A DNA stretch of 64,000 nucleotides from positions 5,642,001 to 5,706,000 of the forward strand of contig NC_091875.1 in NCBI RefSeq assembly GCF_019399895.1, given 5' to 3'. The DNA comes from Cardiocondyla obscurior (Eukaryota > Arthropoda > Insecta > Hymenoptera > Formicidae). Both the position numbers and the translations under genes were made by a program. Positions 12,601-24,859 of this stretch are shown piece by piece (within the stretch, counting starts at the first letter, position 1; each line of letters begins with the position of its first letter). Under the pieces are notes generated by a model, which worked only from the letters and a program-made list of their open reading frames with translations, searched no databases and was not told the DNA's origin.

Positions 12601-15600
12601 TAATTACCTGGCTTAGCGCGACAATCTGATTTCGACGGCTGGATTTTAATTATTATTCTCTCAAATGATGCAGTACGGATCGCTCGCTTTTTTTTTTTTT
12701 TTACGTCATGTCGCGGAAAATAACGGGACGTGAACGGATAAATTATCGCGAACAGGTTCTCGCGCATCAGGTTACGGCGTAACGGAGCGATAAATCGTAT
12801 TAATTAATCGCCGATTAATTAATACTCTGAACGTGAGTCCGGGTGCTGCATCACGCGACGGAAGAGCCGCGAGCGAATTGTCCTGTCGCGATAAAATTTG
12901 CATCCGTCTTACGCGTTTATTAGTCGACGGATAAGAACACTCGCCGGATGATAAATGAACGTCCCGTCGAATTAAATCTCCGTATCTTTCTTTACGAAAA
13001 TTCGATGCCCGTTCTCGGATTGAAATGTCATTGCGGTCTCGGCCAAGAAGTGGCCTGATCGCGCCACTTTACCGAGACATACGTCACACGAGAGTTCTCC
13101 GGAAGATTCAATTTGTCGGTCCGCGAGCGTGCCGCCACTCCTCAATACACCGTCACGTCAATCCCTTACGCGCCTCCGTCACGCCACAATTAAGGATGGC
13201 CCGTAGCCGAGCGCGAGTCATCAACGGCGCAGAAGAAAAACAGGAGGCGTCTCGACGAGGATCAGCGGCTTAACCCGTCGTCGCGATCGCGAAATGCGCG
13301 CCCGTCAACCGGATACACCCGGCGCGCGTTATCTCGAAAACGTGATTTGGATCCGTCTGCGTCGTTGCGACACGCATTAGCTCGACAAACATGTGTGCAT
13401 TACGCGAGAAACCAGTCCTGCCTTCACTCGGGAGATTTTGCCGAATTTTAGCGTCCGCGAGTCGTCCGGTAATTCCGCACCGGAAATCGTCGTCCGCAAA
13501 TTGCAACGTCGCGATGTCTGAGCGCTTTAGGAAGGCGGCTATTAAAGTTTTTCCTTTCTAGCAGCTCCACCGAGAAGTAAATACTTAATATACACTCTTT
13601 TTCGTTAAACGAATCCGTATTACGGAGAAATATTGCGTAGGTTTCGAAGTGGCGCGCCGCCAAAATTCGAGAGATCGCAAGTGCAATGTATGCCGAAAAC
13701 GTTCGGCGTATCTAAAAATCTCGACGCGAGACGAATGGTTCTGCCGTCGCTATTTCGATTGAAACTTAGCCCGAGGCACCTCCTCGAAAGTTACGCCCGT
13801 AAAATCGGGCATTACGCAATGACTAATGCGGCCGATAATAAAATTCGAAATTTTAACGAAACATTCTACATCTGCCGTAGATATCGAAAAAAAAGTAAGT
13901 TTCCTCGGCCGTTCGAAAAAGTATGCGGAATTGTAAAGAGCACGATATCGTCCACGGCTTTATCTTACGGCGTATTAACAAGTCGATACCCTTCATTGCG
14001 CGCTTCGTTTAAAAAACCGTGACGTATCTGTAAAAAGGCAGTTTCGCAATACCGTCAACCTGATTCCTTCGCGGTATCTGCATGCGCCGAGTAATCGTTG
14101 AACTAAAAATACTATTACGTACCGCGATTGAAATATTTTTCAAGTGACGTGCGCGGGAACAAAAAAAATTATCTCAAATTGAGAATGTAATTTTCATAAA
14201 CGATCGAAACGAAGCTCGCGTCAGTTTGAATCTGCAAGCCTTAATATGAGATTTAATTTTTTTTTTTCTTTTTTTAGATCGAGAAAAATCAGTCTCGCGA
14301 TTAAGACCTGTGTATTTAAATTATTAATTTTTTTCCCTCGCGCGTGTTACTCCAGCGACGTACTTTTTTCCGTTTGCGCGAAAACGAGAGTAGAAATCGC
14401 AAGGCTGGTCGAATCTAACAATAAGTACCGACCCACCCGGGGACGCGCGGAGAGAAACGCCCGGATCTCTTTAGAGATGCTGCGCGCGTCATCGATCGCG
14501 CGAGTGAAAAGTTTCCGTCGCAAATCAGCGCACCACCATTAGCATGTGCACGCATGCACGTGCAGACACTGGTAAAGGTCACGCTCATTGTGCTTGCGGA
14601 ACACGATAATTTAGAGCCCAACTTGCCACGCGCCTGATTCCGGGACGAGGTTCATTGCTAAGGTCATTTCCCTAAATGCCCGCGTCACGCGTGCCCGCTA
14701 ATGCAATATCGCGTACGTAATCCCGTCCTTTTAAAGCGACACAGATTCCTTAGTGCGTCAGACACGATTATACTGTATAATGCCACTTTACGAGGTAAAG
14801 AAAAACGCGAAATTGAAAGGCGCGCACGAGCCTTTATTAACGGAAGAAGATCCTCAACTTATTTCGAAGTAGCGTTTACACAGATGATCCTTCTTTCGCT
14901 AATAATTCTTTGCGCTTTATTTCCCGTATTATTTTCCCTTCTCTCTTCGAAGTATTAGCAACGACAAATATCTACTGCTGTTTCCGTACCACGTGGCTCG
15001 TGTCTATGTCGAAGTAAAATAAGAATCACTTGGACACAGACCCAAGTAACAGGAATGCTACAAATTATATTAAACGCGCGTCTTAATCCGATAAAAATAT
15101 ATTCCGTAAATGTGAGAGAGATAAACCCATAAAATTTTCATACAAATAATGCAAAATTAAAATCTCATTCTTTTGAAGTAAAATTCCATTGTTTCGAATA
15201 AAATCTTATTCGGTTGAGTAAGATTTTATAAAAAAAAAAAAAAAAAATTAGAGTTGCAGTGTCACATTTTTTAAAATTATAATGGCACAGAATATGAATA
15301 TCGTTATCAGCGATTTACAATCATAAATAGTTGATTGCAAGTTCGAGCTTTTCTCACTTCTTTACGTAATAGTTCGCAATTTCGCATAAATTTACACAAA
15401 ATACAATAATGTCTAATTCCGATTGGTTTTACGTCATTTTGTAATTCCGCAAATGATGGTCAGAGACAGACGATAATTGGGATATGAGATTTTATGCAAT
15501 TACACGCGCGCCTAACGTAATCGCTTGCGTGTAAGTCTGTACAAAGCATTAGACTGTTGAGTATCTGAACTCTGGCAGAATCTACATAAATCGCAAATAA

Positions 15601-16173
15601 ATAAAAAGCCTGAATTGAAAAGAAAAAAATTCTGAAAATTTGCATTCGAGATTTCTCGTCGATCTTCATTTATTTCAACTAAATTATCGTGATATTTATG
15701 AGGACAAGCAACGAACAGCGAATCGTTAATAAATTACTTTTAATTGCTTCAAATTCATAGATTAGAGAAACGTTTTCTAGCATCGATGTAAAACGCGATT
15801 TGACCGCGGTTTATCGCGGCTTTTGAAGGCCAACGGTGGTGATATCATTTTCAACTGTCATTTAAGTAATCTATTATCTATTATCTCAACGAGCGATTTC
15901 ATCGATCGCAGGCGCGCTCGCGAAAAAAGCGCGGCGTTTGTCTTCGTTTTTCTCAAGTCGAGCTTTTCGGGGTGGATCGAGTGACAAAAGGGGAGACTGA
16001 GTTTCGCTTATTTGGCTGGATTTCTAAGATACTTACCTTGAGCACGGGGGCGGTTTCGTTGTGCCCGTGTTATCCGCGATAGCAGTGCTCGGAAGACCGA
16101 CGAGGAACATGAAGAGCGCAGCGTGCACCAGAGGACGAAACATCGAAACGGAGCATGTCGAGACCATGGCCAT
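3538..16173 (-). CDS. Treh: Trehalase, membrane-anchored (Tre-2 type), six coding exons
   Basis: Alpha,alpha-trehalase (glycoside hydrolase family 37) splits trehalose into two glucose molecules at the cell surface. Exons read on the minus strand: 16173-16037, 10721-9936, 9575-9442, 8643-8090, 7968-7721, 3679-3538; phases agree at every join and give 666 residues. Visible: N-terminal signal peptide; conserved EVYCHGDLLHTVQ near residues 47-59; trehalase signature 1 PGGRFREFYYWDSY at about 182-195; catalytic acid Asp339 in ESGWDFSSRW; signature 2 QWDYPNAWPP at about 483-492; catalytic base Glu536 in MYEKYD; glycine-rich GGGGEY; a C-terminal membrane segment at about 602-622; and a basic cytoplasmic tail ending AYTELKDMNND, as in insect Tre-2. 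Family assignment is firm. An alternative N-terminus and an alternative C-terminus are possible and are listed separately. The 4-kb last intron and 5.3-kb first intron hold no recognised gene. Confidence 0.95.
3680..7716 (-). other. Treh: Trehalase intron 5 (about 4 kb)
   Basis: Donor at 7720 (or 7715), acceptor ending at 3680. AT-rich with poly(T) runs near 4720-4745 and 5870-5885 and poly(A) at 7230-7245. It holds the hairpin at 7342-7415 listed separately. No other gene recognised. Confidence 0.7.
7342..7415. other. Imperfect hairpin, pre-miRNA-sized
   Basis: The arm gccctcttcgtcagtcattc (7350-7369) pairs with gaatgactgaggaagaaggg (7390-7409) with one mismatch and one bulge. A loop of about 20 nt separates them, and the stem extends outward through gttttt/aaaaa after a 2-nt bulge. 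About 74 nt in all. Not matched to any miRNA I know. Confidence 0.35.
7721..7968 (-). CDS. Treh: Trehalase exon 5: glycine loop, stalk and membrane segment
   Basis: Acceptor gttggcag, then YDATVSGG and the GGGGEY loop, a Ser/Pro/Ala stalk and the hydrophobic QMLTGLLALIISLAAGFIG. Two donors overlap at its end: gtgagg at 7720, used in the 666-residue model, and gtgagt at 7715, which matches the consensus better but keeps an in-frame TGA (7719-7717) and would end the protein at ...GFIG, 620 residues. Confidence 0.9.
8090..8643 (-). CDS. Treh: Trehalase exon 4: signature 2 and catalytic base
   Basis: 554 nt between acceptor ttccag and donor gtaatt. Carries signature 2 QWDYPNAWPP (about 483-492) and ends at MYEK; the Glu of this motif (536) matches the catalytic base Glu496 of E. 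coli Tre37A. The intron to exon 5 is about 120 nt. Confidence 0.94.
8644..9441 (-). other. Treh: Trehalase intron 3
   Basis: Donor gtaatt at 9441, acceptor ttccag at 8644-8649. Contains a poly(A)-rich tract at 9045-9070. No gene recognised. Confidence 0.8.
9442..9575 (-). CDS. Treh: Trehalase exon 3: carries the catalytic acid
   Basis: 134 nt between acceptor gatcag and donor gtaatt. Codes EEDILTSQKF...AESGWDFSSRWF...GTNKG. The Asp in SGWDFSSR (residue 339) corresponds to the general acid Asp312 of E. coli Tre37A. Confidence 0.93.
9936..10721 (-). CDS. Treh: Trehalase exon 2: signature 1 half of the catalytic domain
   Basis: Acceptor ctttccag at 10722-10729 and donor gtgagt at 9935-9930. 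Codes for residues 46-308 (first and last codons are split) with EVYCHGDLLHTVQMAGIYKDSK at the start and signature 1 PGGRFREFYYWDSY at about 182-195. It ends in GPRPESY, which in the family is followed directly by the segment coded by exon 3. Confidence 0.95.
12797..12825. repeat. Perfect 14-bp inverted repeat, 1-nt spacer
   Basis: Arms gtattaattaatcg and cgattaattaatac around a single c. The arms contain TAATTAAT, a homeodomain-type core. Confidence 0.85.
15199..15247. repeat. Hairpin followed by poly(A) run
   Basis: ataaaatcttattc, loop ggtt, gagtaagattttat (13 of 14 paired), running straight into about 18 A. It could be a retroposed tail or only low-complexity sequence. Confidence 0.4.
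16037..16173 (-). CDS. Treh: Trehalase exon 1: signal peptide
   Basis: Codes for 45 residues plus two bases and ends at a consensus donor (gtaagt). Three in-frame ATGs lie at 16173, 16167 and 16143; the first is the longest choice, the third gives MFRPLVHAALFMFLVGLPS, a clean signal peptide with cleavage expected near STAIA-D. The exon ends ...PPPCS with AG, which with the T of exon 2 restores Ser before EVYCHG. The sequence upstream is purine-rich on the coding strand with no pyrimidine tract before the ATGs, so this looks like a transcription-start exon rather than an internal one. Which ATG is used cannot be decided here. Confidence 0.88.
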
Positions 16174-17400
16174 TTTTTTTTTTTCGCTATCAGCTTTCAG
16201 TGCCCCTCTCCCTCTTTCTCTCTTGTTCTATTTCTCTTATTTTCTCTCTCTCGGTTTCGTACTACTATACGTGCATGCGTGTACGATCTACCTTTTCTTT
16301 TATCCTTTTTGTTTCTCACACGTCACCGTGTCAGTCGAGTATTTTCGCGAATCCGGTTTTACGTTACACAAGCACGCGCGAAGAAGCACGGGCGCATCAC
16401 TAGGTCTCTTGAGGTTCTATCGAAGAAACGGTCGCGAGAATAAAAAAAAAAACCGCGAGAAAGAGATCGACAACGCGGATACCGAAAGTCAGATTTTGTT
16501 CTTTTTTTTTTATATAAAACGTCTTTCCTTTCGACTTTCCCTTTTTCGCTTTCTACTGAGAACCCGAAAGCCGTCTTTCTCAAACGTTTACGATCGTACA
16601 CCGCGTATTTGTTCTTATTTTAATTTTTTTTTTTAACTTTACGTTTCTTTCGGCTCTTCTTCTCTCTCCTCCTCTTTTACTCTTGATCTAGCGACTTTGT
16701 TTTTCTTCGTTAAGCGTTCCTCCCCCGTTTTGTTCCTCTGTTTTGTTCGACTTTTCTTTTTTTCCGTTTGTATTGTGTTTTTAAAATTTATTTTTCTTTA
16801 CTTTAGACCCGACTCGACTCGACTCGACAGTGTCTCTCGTACTCCGCTTTTTCGAGCGAGGGATACGAGGGCGATAGCGCGCGCGGGTGATGATCCAGAC
16901 GCAAGTGATCCTTACTTTTTCGTGATCGATATCGGATGCGGGCCCACGAACTTTCGCAGCCGACGGGGTGGTCTCAGCTCCAGCAACGAGGCCGCATCTC
17001 CCCTGCAACAAGAAACGCAACAGACTGACGTTAGACTCTCGCTGGTCAGTTAACGTCGCAACCACGCACACTTATGCCACTTGCATTGTAATATCTCTCT
17101 CCGCGAAAGCTTTCTTCGCCACGCACGATATCAAACGTCGCGACGAAATAAGGAAGATAACGAAAATTAATCTCGCCGAATTGGTTCGATTTCGGCGCGA
17201 GACTTTGCGTCGCGGCGCACCTCGTGGATCGCGCCACGTGGAGGCAAAGAGATATATCGTCGCTTTTGATAAACGGTACTTTTGGAAAAAAAAAAAACGC
17301 AGATCTCCTCTCGACGCACTGATAACCGTTCCGATTGTCGTTACGTTTTTGAGTCAAGGAGACGAGGAATCGTCTGGGAGCAGTACGCGGTATAAGTATA
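16174..17400 (-). promoter_or_regulatory. Treh: Presumed proximal trehalase promoter and 5' UTR
   Basis: Lies directly upstream of the signal-peptide exon and has no usable acceptor. It is purine-rich on the coding strand. A TATA-like TATATAAA reads on the minus strand at 16516-16509, about 340 nt above the ATG. A (GACTC)n run is at 16811-16828. The assignment is inferred. Confidence 0.3.
16811..16828. repeat. Short pentanucleotide repeat (GACTC)n
   Basis: About three and a half copies in tandem. Confidence 0.7.
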
Positions 17401-18233
17401 CTAGAACCGGTAAATTGATCGCCGTACTCTCATTAGCTAACTGCACTCGGCGCATTTGAATTATGCCGCGAGCTGTGATATGTGAATCACATTAAAATAA
17501 TGGGCTGTCGGCGCGATCATTGAGACGCTAAAAATACACTACACGCAAGGAATGATCTTAAGAATTTATCGTGACGAATCACTTGCAAATAAATCGATTA
17601 AATTATTGCAGACAATCATTTTTTATTTTCGATGCGATTTGACAAGTAAAAGGAAAAAAATAAGATTTTTTTTTTCTTTTTTCTTTTCCTTTTTAAATAT
17701 GTTTTTACAACTGTTATTTTAACGCCACATTGCGATAAAGTTTTCCATCGCCGGTTTTCGCGAACGCAGTCAGCCTCGACGAGAAACCTTGAGTAATTGG
17801 AAACATTTCACGGAGTATTAATTAAAAAATATTGTACTTGAGTTTCGCGAATTAATATAGCATATGTGTAATTAATTAACACTGCGCCAAGTGCGGCAGC
17901 TGTCGATCTTAGAATATATCGCAATTGTCTCTTTCATAAATATTGTACATTCCAATAAATTAATATCCAAATTAATAGTATACGTACAAAAAAATTTCTT
18001 TACGTTACAACGCGGCATTAAAAAAATATATATATAACAATTCGATTGTTCTCAAGCGTTCCAAAGTTGCGTGTCTATTTGATTATTTATTACGAAACGC
18101 GACGAGAGACTTACGACAATGTCTTTGATAATTAAAGCTAATGAAGCATACGATTTCGAAATTCAAGATTCTGAGCTGCTGCAAAAATTCCGATGATACG
18201 ACAGTCTCGAGACGCGTTTTATTTTTTGCCTGG

Positions 18234-18290
18234 GTCGCTCGCCGTTGATGCGTACACACGCATCGTGTGTACGCATCAACGGCGAGCGAC
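18234..18290. repeat. Perfect 27-bp inverted repeat, 3-nt spacer
   Basis: Left arm 18234-18260 begins gtcgctcgccgttgatgcgt; right arm 18264-18290 is its exact reverse complement; spacer is cat. Pairing stops abruptly at both outer ends. Confidence 0.95.
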
Positions 18291-21025
18291 ACGCTCGTTA
18301 AGTTTGTCAATACCGGTCACCAAATTGACATCACTCGCGCTTATTTCCGTCCCTAAATGGCACCGGCTACATTTAGCCACGGAGTAAGCCACGAGTGCGA
18401 TACGTGTTACCTGCCTGTTCTCGACGATGCGCGTGTTAAAAAGCCAGATCGAGTCAATATTAAATGCCTAATATCAGCCGAGGGAACGACCTCGCGACAA
18501 GCAGCGGCGAGTCGAAATTTCACACTTTTCCTTTGTGCGATTAAAAATAGAAAGAACAAGAAGTCGTTATCTTTTGCGGAATTCTACGTGATAATTTATG
18601 CGACGCGGCTCGCCGCAGAAACGCGTAACCGCGAGTATTCTTTATCCGCGACACATGCGTGTTTAGAATGCGCTCGGGATAAGTTAATGAGCGATACGGC
18701 GCGGGTGTGAAAAGTACCGAGTGGCGTTTCCAAATGCGAAGGCTGCGCGATCGCGGCCGATTATTCGAGACCGACGGTGCGTCTCGCCGACGCAGAATTA
18801 CGAATTAACGAAGTGCGATTTCGTCACGGCGTTCCTCTCGACGCCGCGATAATGCGACCCGCCGTAATCGTAGGAAAATTTTGCTCTGCCCATTACCGAG
18901 ATTGCGACCAAACCAGAGCGCAGTACAAATATAATAATTGCGCTCAATCCCGCGGCTTTAATCTTATCTATCCCGAGGATCTCGGGCGAGCGATAAAAGC
19001 CACTGCGAATCAATAATTACGACTATTGCTGCAAATTGGAGTGTCCCCCGCGTTGGACGATGCCGCGCTTAACTACTTACGGGATGCACACGCGAGTCAA
19101 CCTTCGCGTGTCTTTCCAATCTCCCGGCGAGAGGATCGCACACGTAGACACCGCTGCGCGAAAAGCCTTTCCTTCGGTCCGGCCGTGATGGTTGCGGGTA
19201 AAATTATCCCTCGAGAGACGTGACGGGATCGGGATTCTGGTCTAATTGCGGTCCACCGGCGCTGGACGACGAGGAGCACCTTCGACGAGACGGGGAACGC
19301 GGATGGCGGAGGAACTTGGAAAGCGGGCAGTGCCAGCTGAGGACGAAGAAGAAGACGAAAAAGAGCAAAAGAGGAAGGGAGGGAAGGGGATGGTACGCTG
19401 ACGGTGTGCCGAGTCTCTCTCTTTCTCGGTTTTTCTCTGTCTCTCTCTCTTTGGCCGATGGGAAATCCGACGGTTCCTCAGCTCCGGCAATGCACTCGGT
19501 GCAGCGTGCGTCGTGCGACTGATTCGCGCGTCCCACGCGGCTCGCCTTTTAAACGACGTTACGTCACGGCGCGCACGAGTCGAGCCTCCGACGGCGCGGC
19601 TGGCGATTCGACGGGAATGCCGCGGCGGCCGTGACAATTGGACGTCGCCGGACACACACTCCGCGCCGGATTCAAATTCCCGATGCGTTCACAGCTGCAG
19701 CGGGGGGTCGCGGAGTCGCGCGCGAGGAGAGAAAGAAATCCGGATCTAGGAAAAAGACTGCTGATGCCGCACGCGTTTCGGAGAACGAAAACCGATCCGC
19801 TGCGTGCGTGTATACGGTCGGGCCGGGCGTAGACGATGACAGAAAGACAAATCGCCGCTGTCGCAAGCAAAATTTTTCGGATGATTCGCGTTTTCGAGAT
19901 ATCGCCGTCTGCGAAACGCCGGACGCGCGAGAAGGAAGCTGCGCTTAGACGTCTAAACGGCGCGGCGTCTCGTGGGTCGGTTTTGGAAACGTAGACAACG
20001 TCTCGCGATAAAATTGCGAGCTGCCCCGTTATTGAAGCCGCGGGATCTTTCGCAATCCTGTCCCGGTGACGGTCGTAGGTTCAAGCTATTCTCAGTACCG
20101 CGCGCGAGTAAGTAAAGCCGCATGAAAGATATTATTAGACCTTCTCTCGCGCGGGAATAAGAAAATGTCAGGATGCGAGAAAGAAAGAAACGTGGAACGT
20201 TAATCGAGCACTGACGTCTACACTCGTAATTTCTCCGTGGTCGTGGCGATCCGTGACGTCGATCGCTGGCGCAAGTGGTGAAAGTGCCGAATGCGAGAAT
20301 TCTCGGGGGAATTTTGCACGAACGGCGGAAACGAGCGTTGGAAGCTGGGCGTTGAGACGCAGATGCGTTTGAGAAGCCGTTCCGCTTAGCCGCGGACGAG
20401 GTTTTGTCCCCGCGATCGAAAGGTCTCTTTCCTCTTTTTTCCTTCGAAGGGGGTTCGGGAATCCGCGGCGACGAGAGCGAGGCGCGAATTTCACGAGAGG
20501 CCGTGACAAGACGATCGTTCGGCTTACCGCGCGGGTAAAAAGTAGGCCGTGCGCCACGGTTCATTGGCAGTAAGCGAAAATACGCTCCAAGGTTGCGTCG
20601 ACCGGGCTCCGAAGGAAGATTAATTCGTGGCAGAATGTACAACGTAAAATCGCGAACCCGTCGGAGCAACGCCGAGCGAAGATACCCGCGAGATAATCGT
20701 TTTGCTCCGTCGCCGTGCGGTATCCCCGGCGCGATAACAATCGTATCGAAATCGTGACGGTCAAACAGAAGAAATGTATACGCCAACTGTTCTCGCCTAT
20801 TATTGCGCAATCGATGTTACATAATCCTTTTTATAATAGTTTGAATCACCACATGAGCTTTCCACTCACGTTCCTGCCGGATGAATAGATCGGCAGTCGC
20901 ATTATTTTAAACGCCGGCAGACTACGCGCTTACGCGTATGGTTAGCATTTGTTTAATTGTTCGTCGTACGGTGAAAAATTGCCCGGCGAACAAGAGGCGA
21001 GACGAGCGCGCGCGTATTACTCACA

Positions 21026-21045
21026 GGCGGAATATAAATTCCGCC
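21026..21045. repeat. Small perfect hairpin
   Basis: ggcggaat, loop ataa, attccgcc: 8-bp arms, 4-nt loop. Confidence 0.6.
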
Positions 21046-24000
21046 CCCGTTTCAGAAAACGAGGACACCTGTGATTGTACCTCGCGTGTACCCTAATTCT
21101 CCGATCGCCCGATCCCGAATCGCGAAATCCGCGGCGGAGAATTGGCACGATCGCCGCATCCTCGGCGTGACCACCTTGGACCCAAGCGACCGCGCGGCTC
21201 TTCCCTTTTCCACGGCCTTCGAAACGGTCGAGATACGGCGGCCTCAGCTTCCGATCAGCGCTTCGGAGCGCTCGAATTTTTCCAGTCGGTCGCGAGAACA
21301 AGCTACAGATCCCAAAGCGGTGCAAGGACTTGGTCCCGGCACGGGTTGAACAGCACGTAACATTACTTTTCGTTGCATCATACGTTCGGACCTGTGGACT
21401 AGCACTATGGCCGGCCGTTTATCTTCTTAATGCGACGCGATTAATCGCGCGTAATTAAAACTTTACGCTTTTGCGTACATCGCTAATGCGATTAAATCAC
21501 GGCTGTCGTCTTTTTATTTGCAAGCTGCCCGTAGCGGTCGGCTGATTCCACTGTGCTCGCAACGAGAGTAATTTGTAATTTAATTGATTTTTTTTTTTCT
21601 TTTTTCTTTTCCCTATCAATTCAGATTTTTGATCAGAGTGATAAAAATGCAATTAATTAATTCTACTCCCCGTCGTTTACAAGCGCTTTGTTATCTACGG
21701 TTGTTTTACGAGGTGCAGCCCGTTTCCGCGTAAGCATTTGCAAGTCTTCGCAGGCAATTAGCGCGTTGTCGCGTGTCCTCCTCGTGACAAATGTCTTTGC
21801 TGAAGAATGCCTCTTATTAACCGGATTAACGATCCTCGTTGCGTTTCATTGGCCGGCAAGCAAAATTCTTGCTTCCAGCGGAAAAAAACCGGACGCGCGA
21901 TACTCTCGAACAATTAACCTCGGCTTAAACTATCCGTTCGGCGAACCGCGGTGGAGATTAATTGCCGCGAGTGCGAACTTTCTTTTTAACACTTTCCCCC
22001 GGTGTTTTACCGAGGCCGGGCCTCTCGCCATGTGCCATCGGACGTCGCGGCGTATCTTACCGCACGTGGCATCCCGTTTTATAAATCAAATCACGTAAAA
22101 ATCGCTGAATCGATTCCCGGTATATCGACTTTCCTCTTACTTATTGGTGAAAATTAATGTGATTTTTGCGGGACAAGCGAGAAGAAAAAGTTTCACGGGC
22201 GGGTGTGCTTCATACGATCGCACGTCGCGAGATCTTATTCGACTTTGTCGTTGGTGTCGATTGCGATCGACTCTTAAAATGATATGGACAACAAATGGAA
22301 ATCCTCCGACGGTTTACGGATACGATTAGAAATAATAGCGACAGCGTGCACGTTACTATCTCCAGAATTTAATAAGAAAGAAAAAAAAAAAAACCCAACA
22401 CCCTCTCAATTTGTAGATAAATAAGATACAATAAGGTGTTGTGCTCGAGAGTATGGGAATCATCGTTTTATGCGAGATAACGAGCTGATAAAGTTGGTTC
22501 TAATCTTATCACTAAGAAAATAAATCGAGCGTCGAACGAGATTGTTCGCGAGAATAAATTCGCGTTGAGAACAATTTGCGCATTGACAAAAATTAAAAAA
22601 AAAAAAAAAATTATTTTCTTTTTTACTGTCTGTTTCTAAGCTCGACCAAAAAATTTCGCGATCCGACAGTAAACCACACATCGACGCATCTAGCGCGAAT
22701 GACGCAGAAGAAGGATGAATTTCGAGCAGCCGAGGGAAGTTTATGGATTTAAACGTAACGCAAATTGATACCGGACGGTGAAATCAAGGTACATCTGACC
22801 AATTCTTTACGTGGATCGACGAGATCCAACCCGATAAAATCTCTTCCCGCTTATTCAAAGGCAACTCGCGAGATTCGACGGCCGAAGGTGGCACGAGAGA
22901 TTGCGTTACGGGGCGCCTTCGCACTTACAATTAATCGTGACACGCCGCGGTCGAGTGGACGTCGTTTTAGCGACAATCATTCTATTGGCTATTTTTAGCC
23001 GGAAATAGGTCGGTGCGCGGAGGGTTGGATGGCAAATAAGAGGCCATGCTGAATAGTTTCTGCCGGCGGGTGTCGTCGAGCCACGAGGCTCGAATCACCG
23101 CTGCTCGAATCAATTATCCTCATGGGTGTCTTTTCATCGTTCCCGTCACTTTTAGCCTCGCGATTAGAGCCTCTGGCGTGTTAATGACATATTCTCTTAG
23201 TGTCTCGCAGTAAAAAAAAAAAATAAAAAATAAAAAAAAATAATAAGAAGCCGCGAAATTGCCCATAACAGCGTGTTGATGGAACGCTGTAGCTTCCGAG
23301 TCGCATCAATTTGTCGCTGTAATTACCGCAAGCAATGTTTTTTTTTTTTCTTTTATTTTTTTCATGATTAATGACATCGAGAGACGTCGCTTGTTGAAAT
23401 ATAAAGTGTCTCGCTGAACATCACACCGCTGATCTAGTTATCGCGACAACTTTTCGACACCAAGATTGTACCTGATAAGCTTATCTCGCGCGGCGAAAAA
23501 TGTGCGTAATTACGTATTAAATTCAGGCCGGTTTTTGATATCTCGAAAAGAATTCGCGATACGGACACATTATGTTCGCTCATTAACGTGGATCGATTAA
23601 CGACGGCAGACAACGATCTTGGTTGATGGATGCGCTATGAATATATTTGAAAATGATGAGCTAGAATCCCCGGTATTTACGCATCTGACAACAGTTGTGC
23701 ATCCCGTACTTATCTCTTTCCGGGAAACCCTCCCTCCTTTTTTTTTCTCCCCTCCCCCCCGAGTCGATTCGAGACGTTTACTTCTGAATTAATAAATTTC
23801 TAACATCTGCATTTCATTTCTTTTCCCTTTGCACGTCAAAAATTATTGGAAAGATTTTCCTTAAGGAAAAGGCAAGAGCGAATAACGTACGCGAAGCGAG
23901 CGCTTCGTAATGCCTATACTATGTATGAGAACTGCAATTGATTAATTTTTTAAACATATTAATACGTTATTCCGCAATTTATAATTCGTGAAACTAATAC

Positions 24001-24859
24001 GTGCCAAGTTAAGCGTTCTTCCGTTTCACGAAAAAAAAAAAAAAAAAAATGACAAAGGATCGCAGGTGTGCGATACAATAATGCAAGCTTGTATCACCAT
24101 GTGTAAGAATGAATAACAACTATCACGCTCATCAATTAACATATACGCGCACACATATAGGCTTACGTAAAAATCCTGTTTTTTTCATAGCACATTCAAA
24201 GGATATTTCCGCGTCAAGTTACACGAAATAAACTATGCTTTTATCTCAGACAAATTTCGATCTTTTCAAGAGCAATCAGCCTCAAATTATTGCGCGAGCA
24301 ATTAAAATATCGTTAAGCTTTATTCAGCCCAGCCTCTGCGTGGGTTTAATTTCAAGACACGTAAAGGAACAATTATTAAAAAAAGGAAAAAAAAAAATTT
24401 TCCTAGCCTCACTACATGTACATATTACTTGCACCTGTAAATTAAACCTGAGCAGAGTTTCTTCAAGCGTGGACGCGCAAAAATATTATTTTCGAACGAG
24501 GCTGCCGCGGACGAACTTAATTCGTAGTGGGAAAGGTCGAGCTATCGGTAGCAGCAGATAATTATTAATAGTAACAGACGGCCGGTGTAAAGCGTCATGG
24601 AATTAATCGCCGCGCGGCGTAATGACTGTCATCGGGTAATTAAAAAAAAATTTGTCGCCGTCGCTCGATGCACGCGATAACGCGCGCGCACCTGCGTAAA
24701 TGCGGGATCGCGGCGTTTAGAAAAATGTGCACGTGCGCCGCCTCGCCGGGGGATCGCGTGTGTGTCTCTACGTGGCGCCGATTTCGCGCTTTCCCGGATA
24801 ATCGGACGGGCTAATTGGAAAAATCAACGACACCCCGCCGCGATTCGAGCCTCCTCGAA

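Larger units (their letters stand above)
10722..16036 (-). other. Treh: Trehalase intron 1 (proximal)
   Basis: Runs from donor gtaagt (16036) to acceptor ctttccag (10722). CpG-rich; open frames here are fortuitous. Contains a 29-bp palindrome at 12797-12825 and a hairpin with a poly(A) tail at 15199-15247. Confidence 0.75.

Noticed and set aside
16061..16636. 191-codon plus-strand frame with hydrophobic stretches
   Set aside because: Antisense to the trehalase signal-peptide exon; the hydrophobicity comes from T-rich (Phe/Leu) tracts.
19953..20810. 285-codon minus-strand open frame
   Set aside because: Same composition artefact: very Arg-rich, no conserved motif and no homology recognised. 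Overlapping frames are also open.
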